This document shows, in pieces, positions 34,861 through 46,544 of a DNA stretch of 64,000 bases. The notes beneath the pieces were generated by a model. The model ran no database searches. It was not told the origin of the DNA and saw nothing but the letters and a program-made list of their open reading frames with translations. Every line of letters begins with the position of its first letter. Within the stretch, counting starts at the first letter, position 1. The translations under genes and the position numbers were made by a program. This DNA is from Dermatemys mawii (lineage: Eukaryota; Chordata; Testudines; Dermatemydidae): positions 3,063,235 through 3,127,234 of the forward strand of contig ML677385.1 in NCBI GenBank assembly GCA_007922305.1, read 5' to 3'.

Positions 34861-35201
34861 TAGCTTCTTTCCCTCTACCTCTCCCCTGACAGACCAGTTT
34901 TCCTGAGTGAGAGCCAATGTACTATCCAGGATGTTTCTGTTTTAACAGAGGATCATCCTGAGTTAGCGATCAGTACACAAATATAAAATTTGGAGTTAGT
35001 TGTTTATAAACAAAACAGAACACTTGTTAGGCTAATTATACCTGACGTATTTCTAGCATAATAAAAAAATTGAGTACATAATATTTTTTCTTCATGATAA
35101 ACAGATCAAAGAGAGACTTAGAGTTGCAGATACTTACAGGTGTTCTCTGTTTCTTGTAATTTAATTGCAAAGACTCAATAGTCTAAGTCAGGGTTGTTAG
35201 G
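34861..35201. other. No clear feature
   Basis: AT-rich, nothing recognised. Confidence 0.4.
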
Positions 35202-35209
35202 CTTTAAAT

Positions 35210-35992
35210 CGGGGTGGGCAAACTTTTTGGCCCAAAGGCCACATTGGGTTTCAAAATTGTGCGGAGGGCCGGGTAGGGAAGGCTGTGCCTTCCCAAACAG
35301 CCTAGCCCCACCCCCTATCCAACCCCCACCCGCTTCCCACCCCCTGACTACCCCCCTCAGAATCCCCGACCCATCCAACTCCCCCACGTTGCTTGTCCTC
35401 TGATTGCCCCTCCGAAGACCTCCCACTCTAACTGCCTCCCCCAGGATCCCGCCCCCTATCTAAGCCCCCCTACACTTTGTCCCTGATTGTCCCCTCCCAA
35501 GAACCCCCACCCTAACCACCACCCCCGGGACCCCACCAACTAAGCCATAACCCCCACCCCCGCTCACCCAGTCCCCGCTTACCACGCTCAGCCGGGCGCT
35601 GGGCCCCTCAGCTGGCGGCGCTGGGACTGGTCCCGGCACCCTGGCTCAGGAGCGTGGGGCCCCATGACTGGTGGTGCTCGGCCAGGCCCCCGGCCCAGGA
35701 GCGCGGGCCCCAGGGCTGGTGGCACTCCCGGCGCCCCTTCTCAGGCAGCACTCCACCCAGCAGCTGGTGGCGCTTCTGGGGCCCTGACTCGGGCGGCGCT
35801 CGGCCCACCCGCAAGGCTTCGCAACTGGTGGCGCTCCTGGCGCCTGCGGCTGGCGGTGTTCTCGGGGGTCTCGCAGTGGGTGTCCCGACTCGGGGGCGCG
35901 GGGCCCCACAGGGGGCATTGCTCAGCCCAGCCTTAGGCCGAGCTCGCGGGCCGGGTAAACATGGCCGGCGGGCTACAGTTTGCCCACCCCTG
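35210..35992. mobile_element. hAT-type element with exact 8-bp duplication
   Basis: CTTTAAAT is duplicated exactly (35202-35209 and 35993-36000). Ends are CGGGGTGGGCAAACTTTTTG and the reverse complement of CAGGGGTGGGCAAACTGTAG. The terminal sequence is shared with 28946-29690, so both belong to one hAT group. The interior is C-rich, with a degenerate GC-rich repeat ('GGTGGCGCT' and 'GGCCAGGCCCCCGGCCC' words, 35600-35860). Open frames on both strands inside are low-complexity artefacts. Confidence 0.92.
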
Positions 35993-36107
35993 CTTTAAAT
36001 TCTAGAGCAGTGTTTCTCATCCAGGGGTTCCCAGAGACCTGTGAGTTGTTTCAGGGGACCGAGGGGCCCCGTGGTTGAAGCCTGGAGCCTCAAGCTCTAG
36101 TGCATGC

Positions 36108-37189
36108 TGTGACAGTGCTGTTCCTGGTGGGACCAGCTGAGAATGCCAGATTAGGACAGATTGCTTTAAAAGGGGCAATTACAGCCCAAAGCTGGGGTTG
36201 TTCCACCCTAAAGGGTTACCAAACCAGCCAGACAGAAAAGACTTCGGTTTCGCCCCACTGGCTAGCCACAAGTTCCACAAGCAATTTCCTTAGACACTTC
36301 AGCTTTCCAGTATTACCACCAGCAGCCACCTGTTCTGGGGACAAATGGTTATGAAAACCAATACCCCAATAAAAGAAAACAGTTCTTTTCAATTTCAGAG
36401 AATCAGGCCCCAGACCCAGGTCAATATACAAATCAGATCTTACCCACAAATCACGCTGTTGCCAATTCTTCAGAATTTAAAATCTAAAGGTTTATTATAC
36501 AAGGAAAAAGATATAGGTGAGGGTTAGAAATGGTTAAAGGAAATTAAATACATGCAGTAATGGCTTGCATTAGTTGTAGAATAACTGCAGGTTTAAATTA
36601 GAGTTTTTGGAATACATTCCTTGGAGGAATGGGTCATTAATTCTTTGGCCAGAGCGCCCCTTTGTAGCAAAGTCCCATCCAGAAGTAGGAGCCAGGCTGG
36701 AAGTTGGAGACTGGAGATTGAAGACCAAATGGGAATGGGGTACCACCCTTTTATATTCTTCCCAGGTGCAGGAATGTTCTTTGTCCTTTGCTGTGGAAAC
36801 TTACAGCAAAATGGAGTTTGAGTGAGTTGGGCAACTTCTGCCCCTCTTGTTAAGACACAGGATGTGTCTGCCTTTCCTTAATGGGTCCATTGTATAGCTG
36901 ATAGTCCTTAATGGGCCATCAAGCATGGCAAGCAACACTTAACACCAAGGGCTCTGAAATGTCCCCAACAGCATAGCACAATATTTGGAAAGACAGACAG
37001 TATAGAGTTAATATTCATAACTTTAACTACAAAAATGATACACACATACAGATAGCATACTCATAATCAGCAGATCATAACCTGGTCGTAGACACCTTAT
37101 ATGACCCCATTACTAATAGTTGGTGCCACTACAGGACCTTGGTTGCACCAATGGTCTATATGATCCCAGATAATATCAGTAACATGACA
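36108..37189 (-). mobile_element. Solo LTR nested in a hAT element
   Basis: It runs from TGTGACAGTG to CATGACA, the TG...CA form. Flanks CATGC (36103-36107) and CACGC (37190-37194) match at 4 of 5, a plausible 5-bp duplication. A TTTATT near 36490 is a minus-strand polyadenylation signal, suggesting minus orientation. No viral genes are present. Confidence 0.7.
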
Positions 37190-37664
37190 CACGCGTAGGG
37201 CTAAAGCCCAAAGGTGCTGGGCTGAATTCTGGAGCCCTAAGCCACGGTGCCACCGCAGGGCTAAAACTGGCGCTTCAGGGCTGAAGCTGGAGCCCATGGG
37301 TGGACTTGGGAGGACACGGAGAAGAGGGTGTTGCCCCCCCCCCCCGAAACTGCAGTGATTTACCCAGAGCAGGGCAATTTCTTAAATCTCCTTTTCTTCC
37401 CCAGGCCTCCCAGAGGCCCTACCCCGAGGCCAGGATGGAGCTGGACAGTTCAGGGCAGCTGCTGCTCTGGTTGGTGCCATGGAATGGGCAGCCCTGGCAT
37501 CTCCCCCTGGTCTCCTCCTGCTGCTTCTGGGTCCTGGGCTTGCAGCTGCTCCTCAGCTCCCTTTGACTGCTCACGTGGCTGGTAGGAGCTACCAGGGCAG
37601 GAGGACCCAGCTCTGGAGCTGGCAGAGCCTTCTGGGAGCAGTGATCGGGGGAGGCCCTCCTGGC

Positions 37665-38003
37665 ACATAGCCCCTAGCTATCCCTCTCCCTGCACCCTGA
37701 GCTACATCTCTGCCCACGCATAGCCCCTAACTACACTTCTCCCTACACCCTGAGCTGCCCCCTTCCTGCAGACAGCCCTGAGATGCCCCCTTGCACCTTG
37801 AGCTACCCTCCTGCCCCACACACAGCCCTTAGATATCCCTTCCTTGAGCTACTGGCTGCCCATGCATAGCCCCTAGATACTCTCTGCCTGCACCCTGAGC
37901 TATCCCTCACAGAACAGAGCTCCTAGATACCCCTCCCTATATACTGAGCTACCCCCTGCTCATGCACAGCCCCTAGTTGCCCCCTGCCTGCACCCTGAGT
38001 GGT
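37665..38003. repeat. C-rich minisatellite, about 48-bp unit
   Basis: About seven imperfect units of the form 'CATAGCCCCTAGATAC...CCTCCCTGCACCCTGAGCTA' in tandem. They lie inside the hAT element 36008-38228. They create frames only by chance. Confidence 0.85.
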
Positions 38004-38379
38004 TTTAAAATTTTTGGAGCTGAGGCTCCCCCCTTTTGAGTTACAGTTTTTGGTCTCTCCCTCCCCTCCTTACCCCCCTGACAAACTGGGTGGCCTGTGG
38101 AGGTGACACTCCCTCCCTAAACCCCACTGTGTGGAGCTGGCGTGAGCCTCTAGTCCCCCTTCCCTGTTGGGCCCTGGAGTTTTTATACATGTGAAGAGGG
38201 CCTCAAAGAAAAAGATTGGAAACCGCTGTTCTAGAGGTTTCTACAATGAATGTAGGTATGATTTTGGAGGGCCCATGCATATTTAACCTTGTGAAATGAG
38301 GCAATCTCACCGACTTTGCAAATTAGCCATCTAAGGTAAGCATGGCTGCTTTCAGTTAGGGTGGATTTTTTTTTAACTC

Positions 38380-38525
38380 TTCAGTCCCTCCTATTCTCTG
38401 CCTATCACACATCATAGTCTAGTTTCATGTGGAATTGGTAGCTGTGATATACAGGAGGTCAAACTAGATGATCTGATGGTCCCTTCTGGCCTTAAACTCT
38501 ATGACTCTACAACTCTACAAATGGA
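38380..38525 (+). mobile_element. CR1 LINE 3' tail
   Basis: 'ATATACAGGAGGTCAAACTA', 'GATGATCTGATGGTCCCTTC' and 'TGGCCTTAAACTCTATGACT' form the diagnostic CR1 3' end. It closes with the short CTCTACAA repeats expected of CR1 tails. Confidence 0.88.
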
Positions 38526-39941
38526 GAATCGTTTTGGCTCAAACTTCTAATAAAAGGCATTCAACCTGGAACAACGCAGAATGGTAGAAAGCTGCAAAAA
38601 ATTAAGCAATTGAAACACATACTGTGACAGTAGAAACACTTTGGTAAACTGCAGCTGTAGCATTGCTCTCTACCTGTAATACATATGACACACACATCTT
38701 TGCAAACTCTATTTTAGCTATAGGGAAGAAAAATGAAGAGTGACAAATTGTGCCAATGCATTACAGTTGTAGTTACCATGAAGCTGTTCTACAGGGGGAA
38801 AAATACATCACTGTTGTTCACTGTGCTCCTCCGCCTAGATGTGCACAGTTACAGCCCCAATTTTGCTCTGCCAATTTAAAAACAATATTGCTGAAAATTG
38901 TTATGAAAAGATGATTGTTTTATATTAGATAAAGAGGTACCTGAAATTGTTGAAATGAGAGATTTAAAAGGCGCTGCAATCTTTTAGTGTTGGGCATCTT
39001 ACACTTGGCGCACTTTTACATGAGCCGGGTTTCATTTCCGTTACATGATCCATGTGGTTAAATAGAGATTGCACATTTTTGGTGACATGGAAATTGTTCA
39101 CATTTGCCATTTCCATTTCTTTTTTTGGTGAGTTTTTTAGAAAGGAAATAGTTAATATGTTTAACAACCATCACCATATTATCACTCACGTGTTGTTATC
39201 TGTAACACCGGGGCAAAGGTTATGAAAATGAAGTTTTCACTAATAGCTTTGTACATGTTCAGGACTACAACTATTGCATTCTCTTTATTGCCAGAAATGA
39301 GATTTAATCATGTCTGTACCACTTTGGTTAGGGATGGGAAAAGGGGAAAACTGGCCTTCAAATGCGGTGATTTGAAGTATGAATTGCTGCTTTATTTCCC
39401 TCATAAAGGAGCACTGTTAAATTGTTTGAGTCCTCCTGTCTGTTCTTTACGTATCCTGTGAAATTCTGTACTGTACATCAATGTCAAGGTTACACAAACT
39501 ATTTACATGATTTTTCAAAGGTCCCAAGTACCCATATCTTTGGATTGAAGTCATCCACATTTTTGAATATCTGGGTTCTGAGTGTGATTGGAACACTCAG
39601 GAGGGAACACTGTGGGAGTTCTTCTTGTGTCAGTGAGATGTGGGTTGTTCAGGAGCTCTGAAAATTAGGTGGTAAATAGATATAATAAAAGACTGGACAG
39701 AATCTTGGTAATCTGTAAGTTTTGGTTTGTAGAATGAAAGGACGATTTTCCATCATTATATACAAGTTAGTCTCTGCTGCTGCTCACTGTTGCAATAGTT
39801 TTAAACTATTCAAATCCAAAGTTACTTTATAACTTATTTTCTTAATGAGTCACTGATTGTCTTGTAATAATACTACAGTCAAGACCACTGGAGAGTACAG
39901 AAACCACTAGATAAGAATTAGTGCTTTTATAGATTATATGT
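38526..39941. other. No gene recognised
   Basis: AT-rich, single-copy-looking. Frames at 39222-39461 and 39422-39661 have no domain. Confidence 0.45.
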
Positions 39942-39949
39942 GCATTTAT

Positions 39950-40053
39950 TAGGTGACCAAATGTCCCGATTTTATAGAGACAGTCCTGATTTTTGGGTCT
40001 TTTTTTAATATAGGCTCCTATTATCCCCCCAAATTTGCTATCTGGTCACCCTA
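39950..40053. mobile_element. Family C MITE, copy 2
   Basis: TAGGTGACCAAATGTCCC to GGTCACCCTA, flanked by GCATTTAT (39942-39949) and GCATTTAC (40054-40061), 7 of 8 identical. The interior, 'GATTTTATAGAGACAGTCC', matches 32148-32271. Confidence 0.9.
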
Positions 40054-40061
40054 GCATTTAC

Positions 40062-41828
40062 ATTTCCTGTTCAAATTATTTATTTTTCGCTCCTCTGGTA
40101 GTTACAGATGTTGTTTTAAAAGCCTTTTTGCTATGACTCTGTTGTCACCATTCTATGTAAATAGGCAACATCCGTGTACGGCAACTGTTAGCAACACCAA
40201 GAATTTTCCTCTTTTAGATTGTTTCTCCCCAGCCTCTCCTCCTGCATGTCTATTAAATTATAATAGCATATATAAGAACTGATGCAAAGGGAATTTGCAG
40301 AGCTGATTTTTCTGTTTCCCTAAAATTCCATTAGGATATTGGTCTAAGGCTTTAAGCAAGAGACCTCATGTCTTCTGCAGATAAACTTTTTTAAGAGTAT
40401 ATAAAATAGTGATAGCAAATTCACATGATGCTTAGTTGGAAGATAACTCTAGGTTGTTTCATATAATACCCCATCACTCCTTTAACAGACAAATAGTTTT
40501 TATTTGGAACCAAAATCGTCTCTTTTTAATTACTTATGTATTTTCAAGACACACACAATGGGTTTTGAATTTGAAAAGATGTGGATGCACATGTTGAGAT
40601 TAATTAGAAACCTTTTATCATGTGTATACCAACTGCACGCTTTCTTGCATTGTTTCAGACTTTCTACGTTTTAAATATCCCCTTTTGTAAACTGGATTGT
40701 CAGCGCTTACAGAGATGAATGAGGTTTTCAAAGCTCAATCAACTGAAAAAGACTTTACCAAAAAAAAAATAATAATTTAGGCTAAATGGTTGTTTGCAAC
40801 TTTGATATTGTATCAGCTTCATCTTTTAGGCCCTAAATAACCGAATGGTAATTCTTATCAAGCTAGCAAAATGGAAGTAGAATTCACAAATACCTGATTT
40901 TGTGACAGGGAACACTGAAAGAGCAAGATTAGGTGGAAGTTCAATTTAATAAATGAAGATACATGTCATGAAGTAGAACAGAATTAGTTGTCAAAGAAAA
41001 AGCACATTTAATAAATAGATTTTGTGAAGACAATTGGGCTGAAGGTGCAAGTAATGTCTACAGCATATTTTTTGTTAAACATGCTGTTTCCGACTAATCG
41101 ATTAGAATCAGTTGGCCAGATTCGGATTTCAGTTTTATATGCATGCAGCCCTGTTTAAAGACTCACCGTGTGTTTGCCCCCCTTGAGTTTCAGAGGTTAT
41201 ATATCAGAAAGAGAAAAGTAGACAAAGCATCTACAAGTATTAGAGCTGGAAAAATCCATTCACATTGAATAACTGATTAATTTTGCCCTTTTTTCTCTTC
41301 ATCAACAAACTATGACATTTTTGCTAATTAATTATTTAAAGCTTAATGAATATTTCATATGGATGGATTTCACATGCTTACTGTATGTGCTCTAAGTATA
41401 TTCTGTTAATTGTTACTGCTATGAGTTTGGTGATCTTAGTTCCCTGGAATTGTTTCTGGTCCCTGACAGGATGAGTGTAAAGTGTATCCAGATACCATCA
41501 TTATGGATATCCTAGAAATGCATTTGATAGTAGGAGGTCAAAGGTACTTTAAAAAAGCCCTAGTCAGAGTATATGCTAGAGTATAGTTAAGAACTGATGG
41601 AAAGGGGAAGAGAGATGGGCTGAGGAGACTGTCATTGAATTTTTTCTTTGAAGAAATTGGGATGATTTTGGGAAGAGAAATAAGATGGAAAGGGTTTCAG
41701 GAATGAGTCAAAGGTAGGGAGGAGGTATTGGAGTTTTAGGCCCAGGTTTCAATGAGGTAGGTGAAGTAGAACTGGTTAGGTAGCAAAAAGACAGTATTAC
41801 TGAAGAGAAAGCAAATTGCATCTGAGTA
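40062..41828. other. No gene recognised
   Basis: AT-rich intron- or intergenic-type sequence without recognisable repeat ends. Confidence 0.45.
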
Positions 41829-42890
41829 CGATGGATTGATTTAAATCAAAGCAATTTAAATCACAAAGTTTAATCATGATTTAAATCAGCAAGCAGGAAA
41901 CCTTGATTTAAATCATTGATTGTAATCATGTTTTGCATTGTACTTTTTAGTTATTTTTCTGAAGAAAGGTTGATTCTCATCAGTTAGTAACTATTAAAAC
42001 ATGTTTATTTGCTATCCATAATTTGGTACTGTTTTTTGCTAATCTGAAAAATACAGTATATCCATACACATTTATGTAAGCGATTATACAGCTTAGTCAC
42101 ACATTAGATTCTTAATATTTACATTTTTATCTTACAAAGTTGTGCATGATGCACTTCTTACTTATTTTATGATGTTTAATATTTTTATTTGTGATTTATG
42201 TCAACATCTACCTGGATGGAAATACAAATTAAAAATGCACAAAAACTGCTCTGTAATTTTTTTTATTTAAATAAGACCATCTTAAATATTCTGGAAACAT
42301 AAGAAAAGTTTATCAACATTTATTAAAACATGTTTTGCATTTAAAACTGATTAATTAAATAAAGGAGGTATTATCTGGAGTTAGTGAATTGAACTGATTG
42401 GTTTTGGTCACTATGTCCTTCAAGAGTTTAGAACTAGTAGATCTCATCCTCTCACAGCTGGAAGAGGAAAACAAGCTTTCCCACTGTTTCAACCCCCAAA
42501 TGATTTTTGAACTTTGAATGAACTAGTTGTTGAACTGCTAGGTGTTAAACTGAAATGAAGAAAATATTCTGTGTAACTGCAGAAGTGTGTGCTGCTGTCA
42601 AAGCTGGTTTAACTTGTCAACAAACTCTGGTTCTAGATGATTAGCCAGTGATTTCCATCAATTCAAGAGTATGACTTTTTTTCAAATTTGACAGCAAACA
42701 TGTACTACTTAATATATTTGTATTTAATTTGTTATTTAGATAGATTATAATAAACTTAGACCTTAACACAGGTTGTCAATTTTAAAATTTAATTTTAAGT
42801 AGGTTTAAAAATAAATTTGTATTTAATTTAAATTTTAAAATAATATTTTTACAAAATTATCACTTTTTATCCAACCTGCATCAATGGCAA
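41829..42890. mobile_element. GATTTAAATC-ended repeat, copy 1
   Basis: The left end carries four GATTTAAATC-type words within 90 bp ('TTGATTTAAATCAAAGC', 'CATGATTTAAATCAGC', 'CTTGATTTAAATCATTG'). The right end reads 'CACTTTTTATCCAACCTGCA'. The 1.06-kb interior is AT-rich and shares its right half with 30803-31352. This is a non-autonomous interspersed repeat; I cannot name its superfamily from the sequence. Confidence 0.65.
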
Positions 42891-43504
42891 TCTGTGTAGT
42901 CCTAGGTCTTCCTCCAGAGACTGTCACCAGCATGTAATCAGGAGCAAAGATAGTTGAGTAAGCCGGGATGAATTGAGGTTAAGGAATAACAGTATGAACA
43001 GAGTGCTGGGAGAGGGAGTGTGGTAAAGGATCACATGAGTGGAAAGAATACTGTTGACAATGGAGATTCCAAATAAGTGGAGGGGTGGCGATAAGAGAAC
43101 AATTTTGCTTTAATAGAATCACATCCTTTTGTGCTGGAGCAAGATCAATATGATTTTATCCTCTGATCTGTACAAGAACTTGAAAAGACCTGCAGAGGGC
43201 TCACAGACAGCCTTAAGTATTAACTGTCTGCACATGAAACTGTTTCTGATAAACAAGTGTATATATAGCATCTCTATGGTTCCATTTAAGTATTAATTGG
43301 TGCCCTAGAGAATTCTCCTCTGTGACATCAAATCCCAGAAGTTCTTCAGTGCACAGCAGGTTGCATTTCTTACAGTGTAAGTTAAAATTTGTTCAGGGGC
43401 TTGATGAAAATGGGATTTGGAAGCAGTTTGTATCATCCAAATTTCAACAGTTTAGGGGCTAAAAACGCTGTCTGAGACCTGTCATCGTTTGTAAGGTACT
43501 ATGG
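42891..43504. other. No clear feature
   Basis: Nothing recognised. Confidence 0.4.
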
Positions 43505-43765
43505 AAATTCTGGAAGAAGGATGATCTTATGATTAAGGCACAAAACTGCAAGTAAAGAGATTTGTGTCCAATTCCCAGCTCTGTAACAGAACACCTGCCC
43601 TAGACACTTAAAATCTCTATATCTGAGTTTCATCACTGTGAAGATAATAATACCCAATCTTGTGGGGTACTAAAGTAAGAAAAAATCATTGTTATATATA
43701 GATTTCTGTATCTTGGATATTAGGCATTCTAGAAGTGCAGCTTATTATTAATAATTAAGGGTTTT
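43505..43765 (+). mobile_element. MIR/CORE-type SINE
   Basis: The 5' part 'TATGATTAAGGCACAAAACT' is tRNA-like. It is followed by 'TGTCCAATTCCCAGCTCTGT', 'GACACTTAAAATCTCTATAT', 'GATAATAATACCCAA' and 'TTCTAGAAGTGC'. This is the order of a near full-length MIR-like SINE. Confidence 0.7.
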
Positions 43766-44043
43766 CTGAGGTAGTTAGACCTGGTCTCTAACTTTTTTAA
43801 ACTCTATACATGAATTCACAAATTGTATACATTATTAAACACAAAAGTCTCTGGATTATGGCAGAAAGCAGTCATACTATGAAAAGGAGACTTGAAGTCT
43901 TTGTGTTCAGTTACCTTTTTGTGGAGTTCAGAAGTTCAAGAAAGACTCAATAAACTTGAATATCTTCCATGACAATATTTTCAAACAGCATATGCTATTG
44001 TATTTTCACTTACTATCTTCTCAGCCATCACCATTCTCTAAAC

Positions 44044-44734
44044 CAGTGGGTTTCAAACTCTTTTTCTGGAGACCCAGTTTAAGAAAATTGTTGATGCGTG
44101 CAACACAAGGGAGCTGGGGCAGAGGGCTGGGGTGCGGGAGGGGCTCAGAGCTGGGGCAGAGTGTTGGGATGAGGGAGGGGTTCAGGCTCTGGGGTGGGAC
44201 TGGGGCTGAGAGGTTTGGGGTGTAGGAAGGAGTTCTGGGTTGGGAGGGGTCAGGACTGGGGCACGGGATTGGGGTGCAGACTTGCCTCCGGTGGCTCCCA
44301 GTCAACGGTGCAGCCAGGATTCAGAGGCAGGCTTCCCACCTGTCCTGGCACCGCAGACCGTGCTGCGACTGAAGCAACCAGCAGCAGGTCCAACTCCCAG
44401 GTGGAGGCGCACAAGCAGCTCTATGCAACTCTCGCCTGCAGGCACCGCCCCACCACCGCCCCGGTGTTTGGGGTGGGAGCAGTGTGCAGAGCCCCAGGGT
44501 CCCCTTGCCTAGAAGCTGGACCTGCTGCTGGCTGATTCTGGGGGCGCAGCACAGTGTCAGAGAAGATAGGCACTAGCCCACCTTAGCTAGGCAGCACCGC
44601 TGCCAGGACTTTAACGTCCTGGCCGGCGCTGCTGACCAGAGCTGCCATGGTCCCTAAGTGCTGAGAAGGTGACCCATCACCTTTATATGAGGTGACCCAG
44701 CACTGGGTCGTGACCTGAGCTTTAAAAAACACTG
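44044..44734. mobile_element. hAT-type element
   Basis: Flanks CTCTAAAC (44036-44043) and CTGTAAAC (44735-44742) match at 7 of 8. Ends are CAGTGGGTTTCAAACTC and the reverse complement of CAGTGTTTTTTAAAGCTC. The interior starts with a G-rich repeat ('GGGGCAGAGGGCTGGGGTG') and ends 'GGGTCGTGACCTGAGC', typical of this group. The frames at 44021-44535 are low-complexity artefacts. Confidence 0.88.
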
Positions 44735-44742
44735 CTGTAAAC

Positions 44743-45109
44743 AGTCCTCCCATGGGCTATATATTGTGATTTTTTTTTTCCGAACCTCTTAAAGTAAAGT
44801 CTGGCAGTGGATATATTCACTTGTTATTGAGATAGCTTAAGAACCAGTGGAAGAGGTCTTTAAATATAAATATTAATTAAAAAACTGACTCAACTTCTGC
44901 AAACACCTTTTAGCTCAGCCAAGGAATCCAAACTATGGGAGGGGTTTGGTGGTGGTTGAAGTCTGTGTTTGGATGGGGAATTTAAAGGGAGAGTTGTTGA
45001 GAGTCCCATTTTATTGGACGTTGTGGGTTAGCTGCAAGTTTTTGTTTTACTGTGTGAAAGGCACTTTTTAAAAATTGGAATACTGTACATAAAAATTAAA
45101 TCCACACTG
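44743..45109. other. No clear feature
   Basis: Nothing recognised. Confidence 0.4.
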
Positions 45110-45690
45110 ACTCCTGTTCCGAACTTGTGATTTACTGGGGCATCCCTATATTCCGTAGCATCCGTGGCCTTCTTTCCCATGGACAGATTCATGATATTAC
45201 CAGACCTTATCAGAGCCAGTCAAGGGAGCCTCTAGACTTCAGTCAGAAACTGTATTCAACGTCTTGATCACATGGTGGCTTGCACCTCCATGACCAAGCA
45301 TGCGAGGTTATGCCTTGGCTGCTTCCAGGGTTGCTCAGATTAGTTTACTTGCCAAACAAATACCATCTAGACAAGTAGGTGTCAATTCCCCAGCAGGTGA
45401 AGCATTCCCTACAGTGGTGGAAGGCCCATCCCAATGTAGGGAGTTGAGGGTTCCCTTCCTCCAACTGACGCCAATGGTAACCGTGACCGCAGACACATCT
45501 TTGTTAGGATGAGGGGCTCACCTTGACCCTCTTAACAGGGCAGATGGTCACCCTAGGAAATCACTCTCCACACCGACCTGTTGAAGTTCAGCGCAGTCAG
45601 AAATGCCTACCTTCATTTTCTGCCTCTTATCAGGCACAGGTCTAACAAAGTCGTGGTACACAACATGGCCTGCATGTTCTATATCCAAGG
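45110..45690 (+). pseudogene. DIRS-like retrotransposon remnant: RNase H region
   Basis: Frame-shifted pieces follow the reverse-transcriptase-connection and RNase H part of a tyrosine-recombinase (DIRS-type) retrotransposon. Order: 'ITRPYQSQS' at about 45200; 'HMVACTSMTKHARLCLG' (typical 'WW') at about 45270; 'MVTVTADTSLLG' with the catalytic-type Asp before 'SLLG' and then 'GAHL' at about 45473-45530; and 'VVHNMACMFYIQG' (typical 'TDN...YINRQGG') near 45655-45690. Stops break each frame. It is followed, after a hAT fragment, by the recombinase part. Confidence 0.6.
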
Positions 45691-45832
45691 TTCCCGAACT
45701 TGGTTCACGGCTTGTTCAGAGTAAGCCCTTGATGGGCAGTGAGATGCTTTGTTTACCTGAGAGTCTGCAGGTACAGCCGCTCGCAGTTCCCAGTGGCCAC
45801 AATTCACTGTTCCTGGCCAGTGGAGACCTGCT
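45691..45832. mobile_element. hAT-type fragment interrupting the DIRS-like copy
   Basis: 'TTCCCGAACTTGGTTCACGG', 'GCCGCTCGCAGTTCCCAGTG' and 'GTTCCTGGCCAGTGG' are typical of the left part of a reptile hAT MITE. It lies exactly between the RNase H and recombinase pieces of the DIRS-like element. Only one terminus is visible, so it is partial. Confidence 0.5.
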
Positions 45833-46180
45833 CCTTCTTGAATTTGTCTATGAAAATAGCCTTCCTAGTGTCTATTACCTCTGTCCGCAGAGTTGGAGAG
45901 ATTGAGGCATTAATGGCAGGCTCTACTTTCACAATATTTCACAAGGATAAGGTTTCCCTAGAGCCGCATCCCAGGTTTCTTCCTAAAATGTCTTCGGAGT
46001 TTTGTCTAAATCAGGTCATTTACCTACCAGTTTTCTTTCTGAAACTGCACAGTTCCAAAAGGGAGACTGTTCTCAATACTCCAGATGTCAGGATGGCATT
46101 CTAGATAAAACTAAACTATTTTGTAAATCCCCTAGACTGTTGATTTTGTTTGTAGACAGATCAAAGTTTCTGCCATTTCT
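45833..46180 (+). pseudogene. DIRS-like remnant: tyrosine recombinase N-terminal and central part
   Basis: In one frame (through about 46104) the protein reads 'LSMKIAFLVSITSVRRVGEI', then 'EPHPRFLPKM', then 'LNQVIYLPVF'. These are the conserved helices of the phage-integrase-like recombinase of DIRS elements, with the first catalytic Arg expected in the 'S.RR' motif (visible here as SVRRVGE). It continues in another frame with 'DKTKLFCKSPRLLILFVDRS' to about 46165. A CR1 copy interrupts it after that. Confidence 0.68.
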
Positions 46181-46184
46181 ATCC

Positions 46185-46535
46185 AATGGCTCTTAGATTT
46201 CTGGATGTTTGGCTGGTGAGTCTTGCCCACGTGCTCAGGGTTTAGCTGGTCACCATATTTGGAGTCGGGAAGGAATTTTCCTCCAGGGCAGATTGGCAGA
46301 GGCCCTGGGGGTTTTTCGTCTTCCTCTGCAGCACTGGGCACAATTCATTTGCTGGAGGATTCTCTGCACCTTGAAGTCTTTAAACTATGATTTGAGAACT
46401 TCAATAGCTCAGACAGAAGTAAGGGGTTTACTACAGAAGTGAGTGGGCGAGGTTCTGTGGCCTGTAATGTGCAGGACGTCAGACTAGATGATCATGATGA
46501 TTCCTTCTGACCTTAAAGTCTCTGAGTCTATACCT
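46185..46535 (+). mobile_element. CR1 LINE 3' part inserted in the DIRS-like copy
   Basis: About 350 bp of CR1 3' UTR are recognisable: 'TCGGGAAGGAATTTTCCTCC', 'CTGGAGGATTCTCTGCACCT', 'CAGGACGTCAGACTAGATGA', 'TTCCTTCTGACCTTAAAGTC', ending in GAGTCTAT. It separates two parts of the recombinase frame, so it is younger than the DIRS-like element. Confidence 0.88.
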
Positions 46536-46544
46536 TGTTACAGT

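Larger units (their letters stand above)
36008..38228. mobile_element. hAT-type element carrying a nested LTR
   Basis: TTCTAGAG is duplicated exactly (36000-36007 and 38229-38236). Ends are CAGTGTTTCTCATCCAGG and the reverse complement of CAGCGGTTTCCAATCTTT. After removing the nested LTR (36108-37189) the element is about 1.1 kb and non-coding. The left duplication shares base 36000 with the duplication of the preceding hAT (35210-35992), so the two elements sit back to back in what was once a continuous CTTTAAATTCTAGAG site. Confidence 0.9.

Noticed and set aside
35608..35998. Frames up to 114 codons on both strands
   Set aside because: GC-rich internal repeat of a hAT element; Arg/Gly/Pro-rich shadows.
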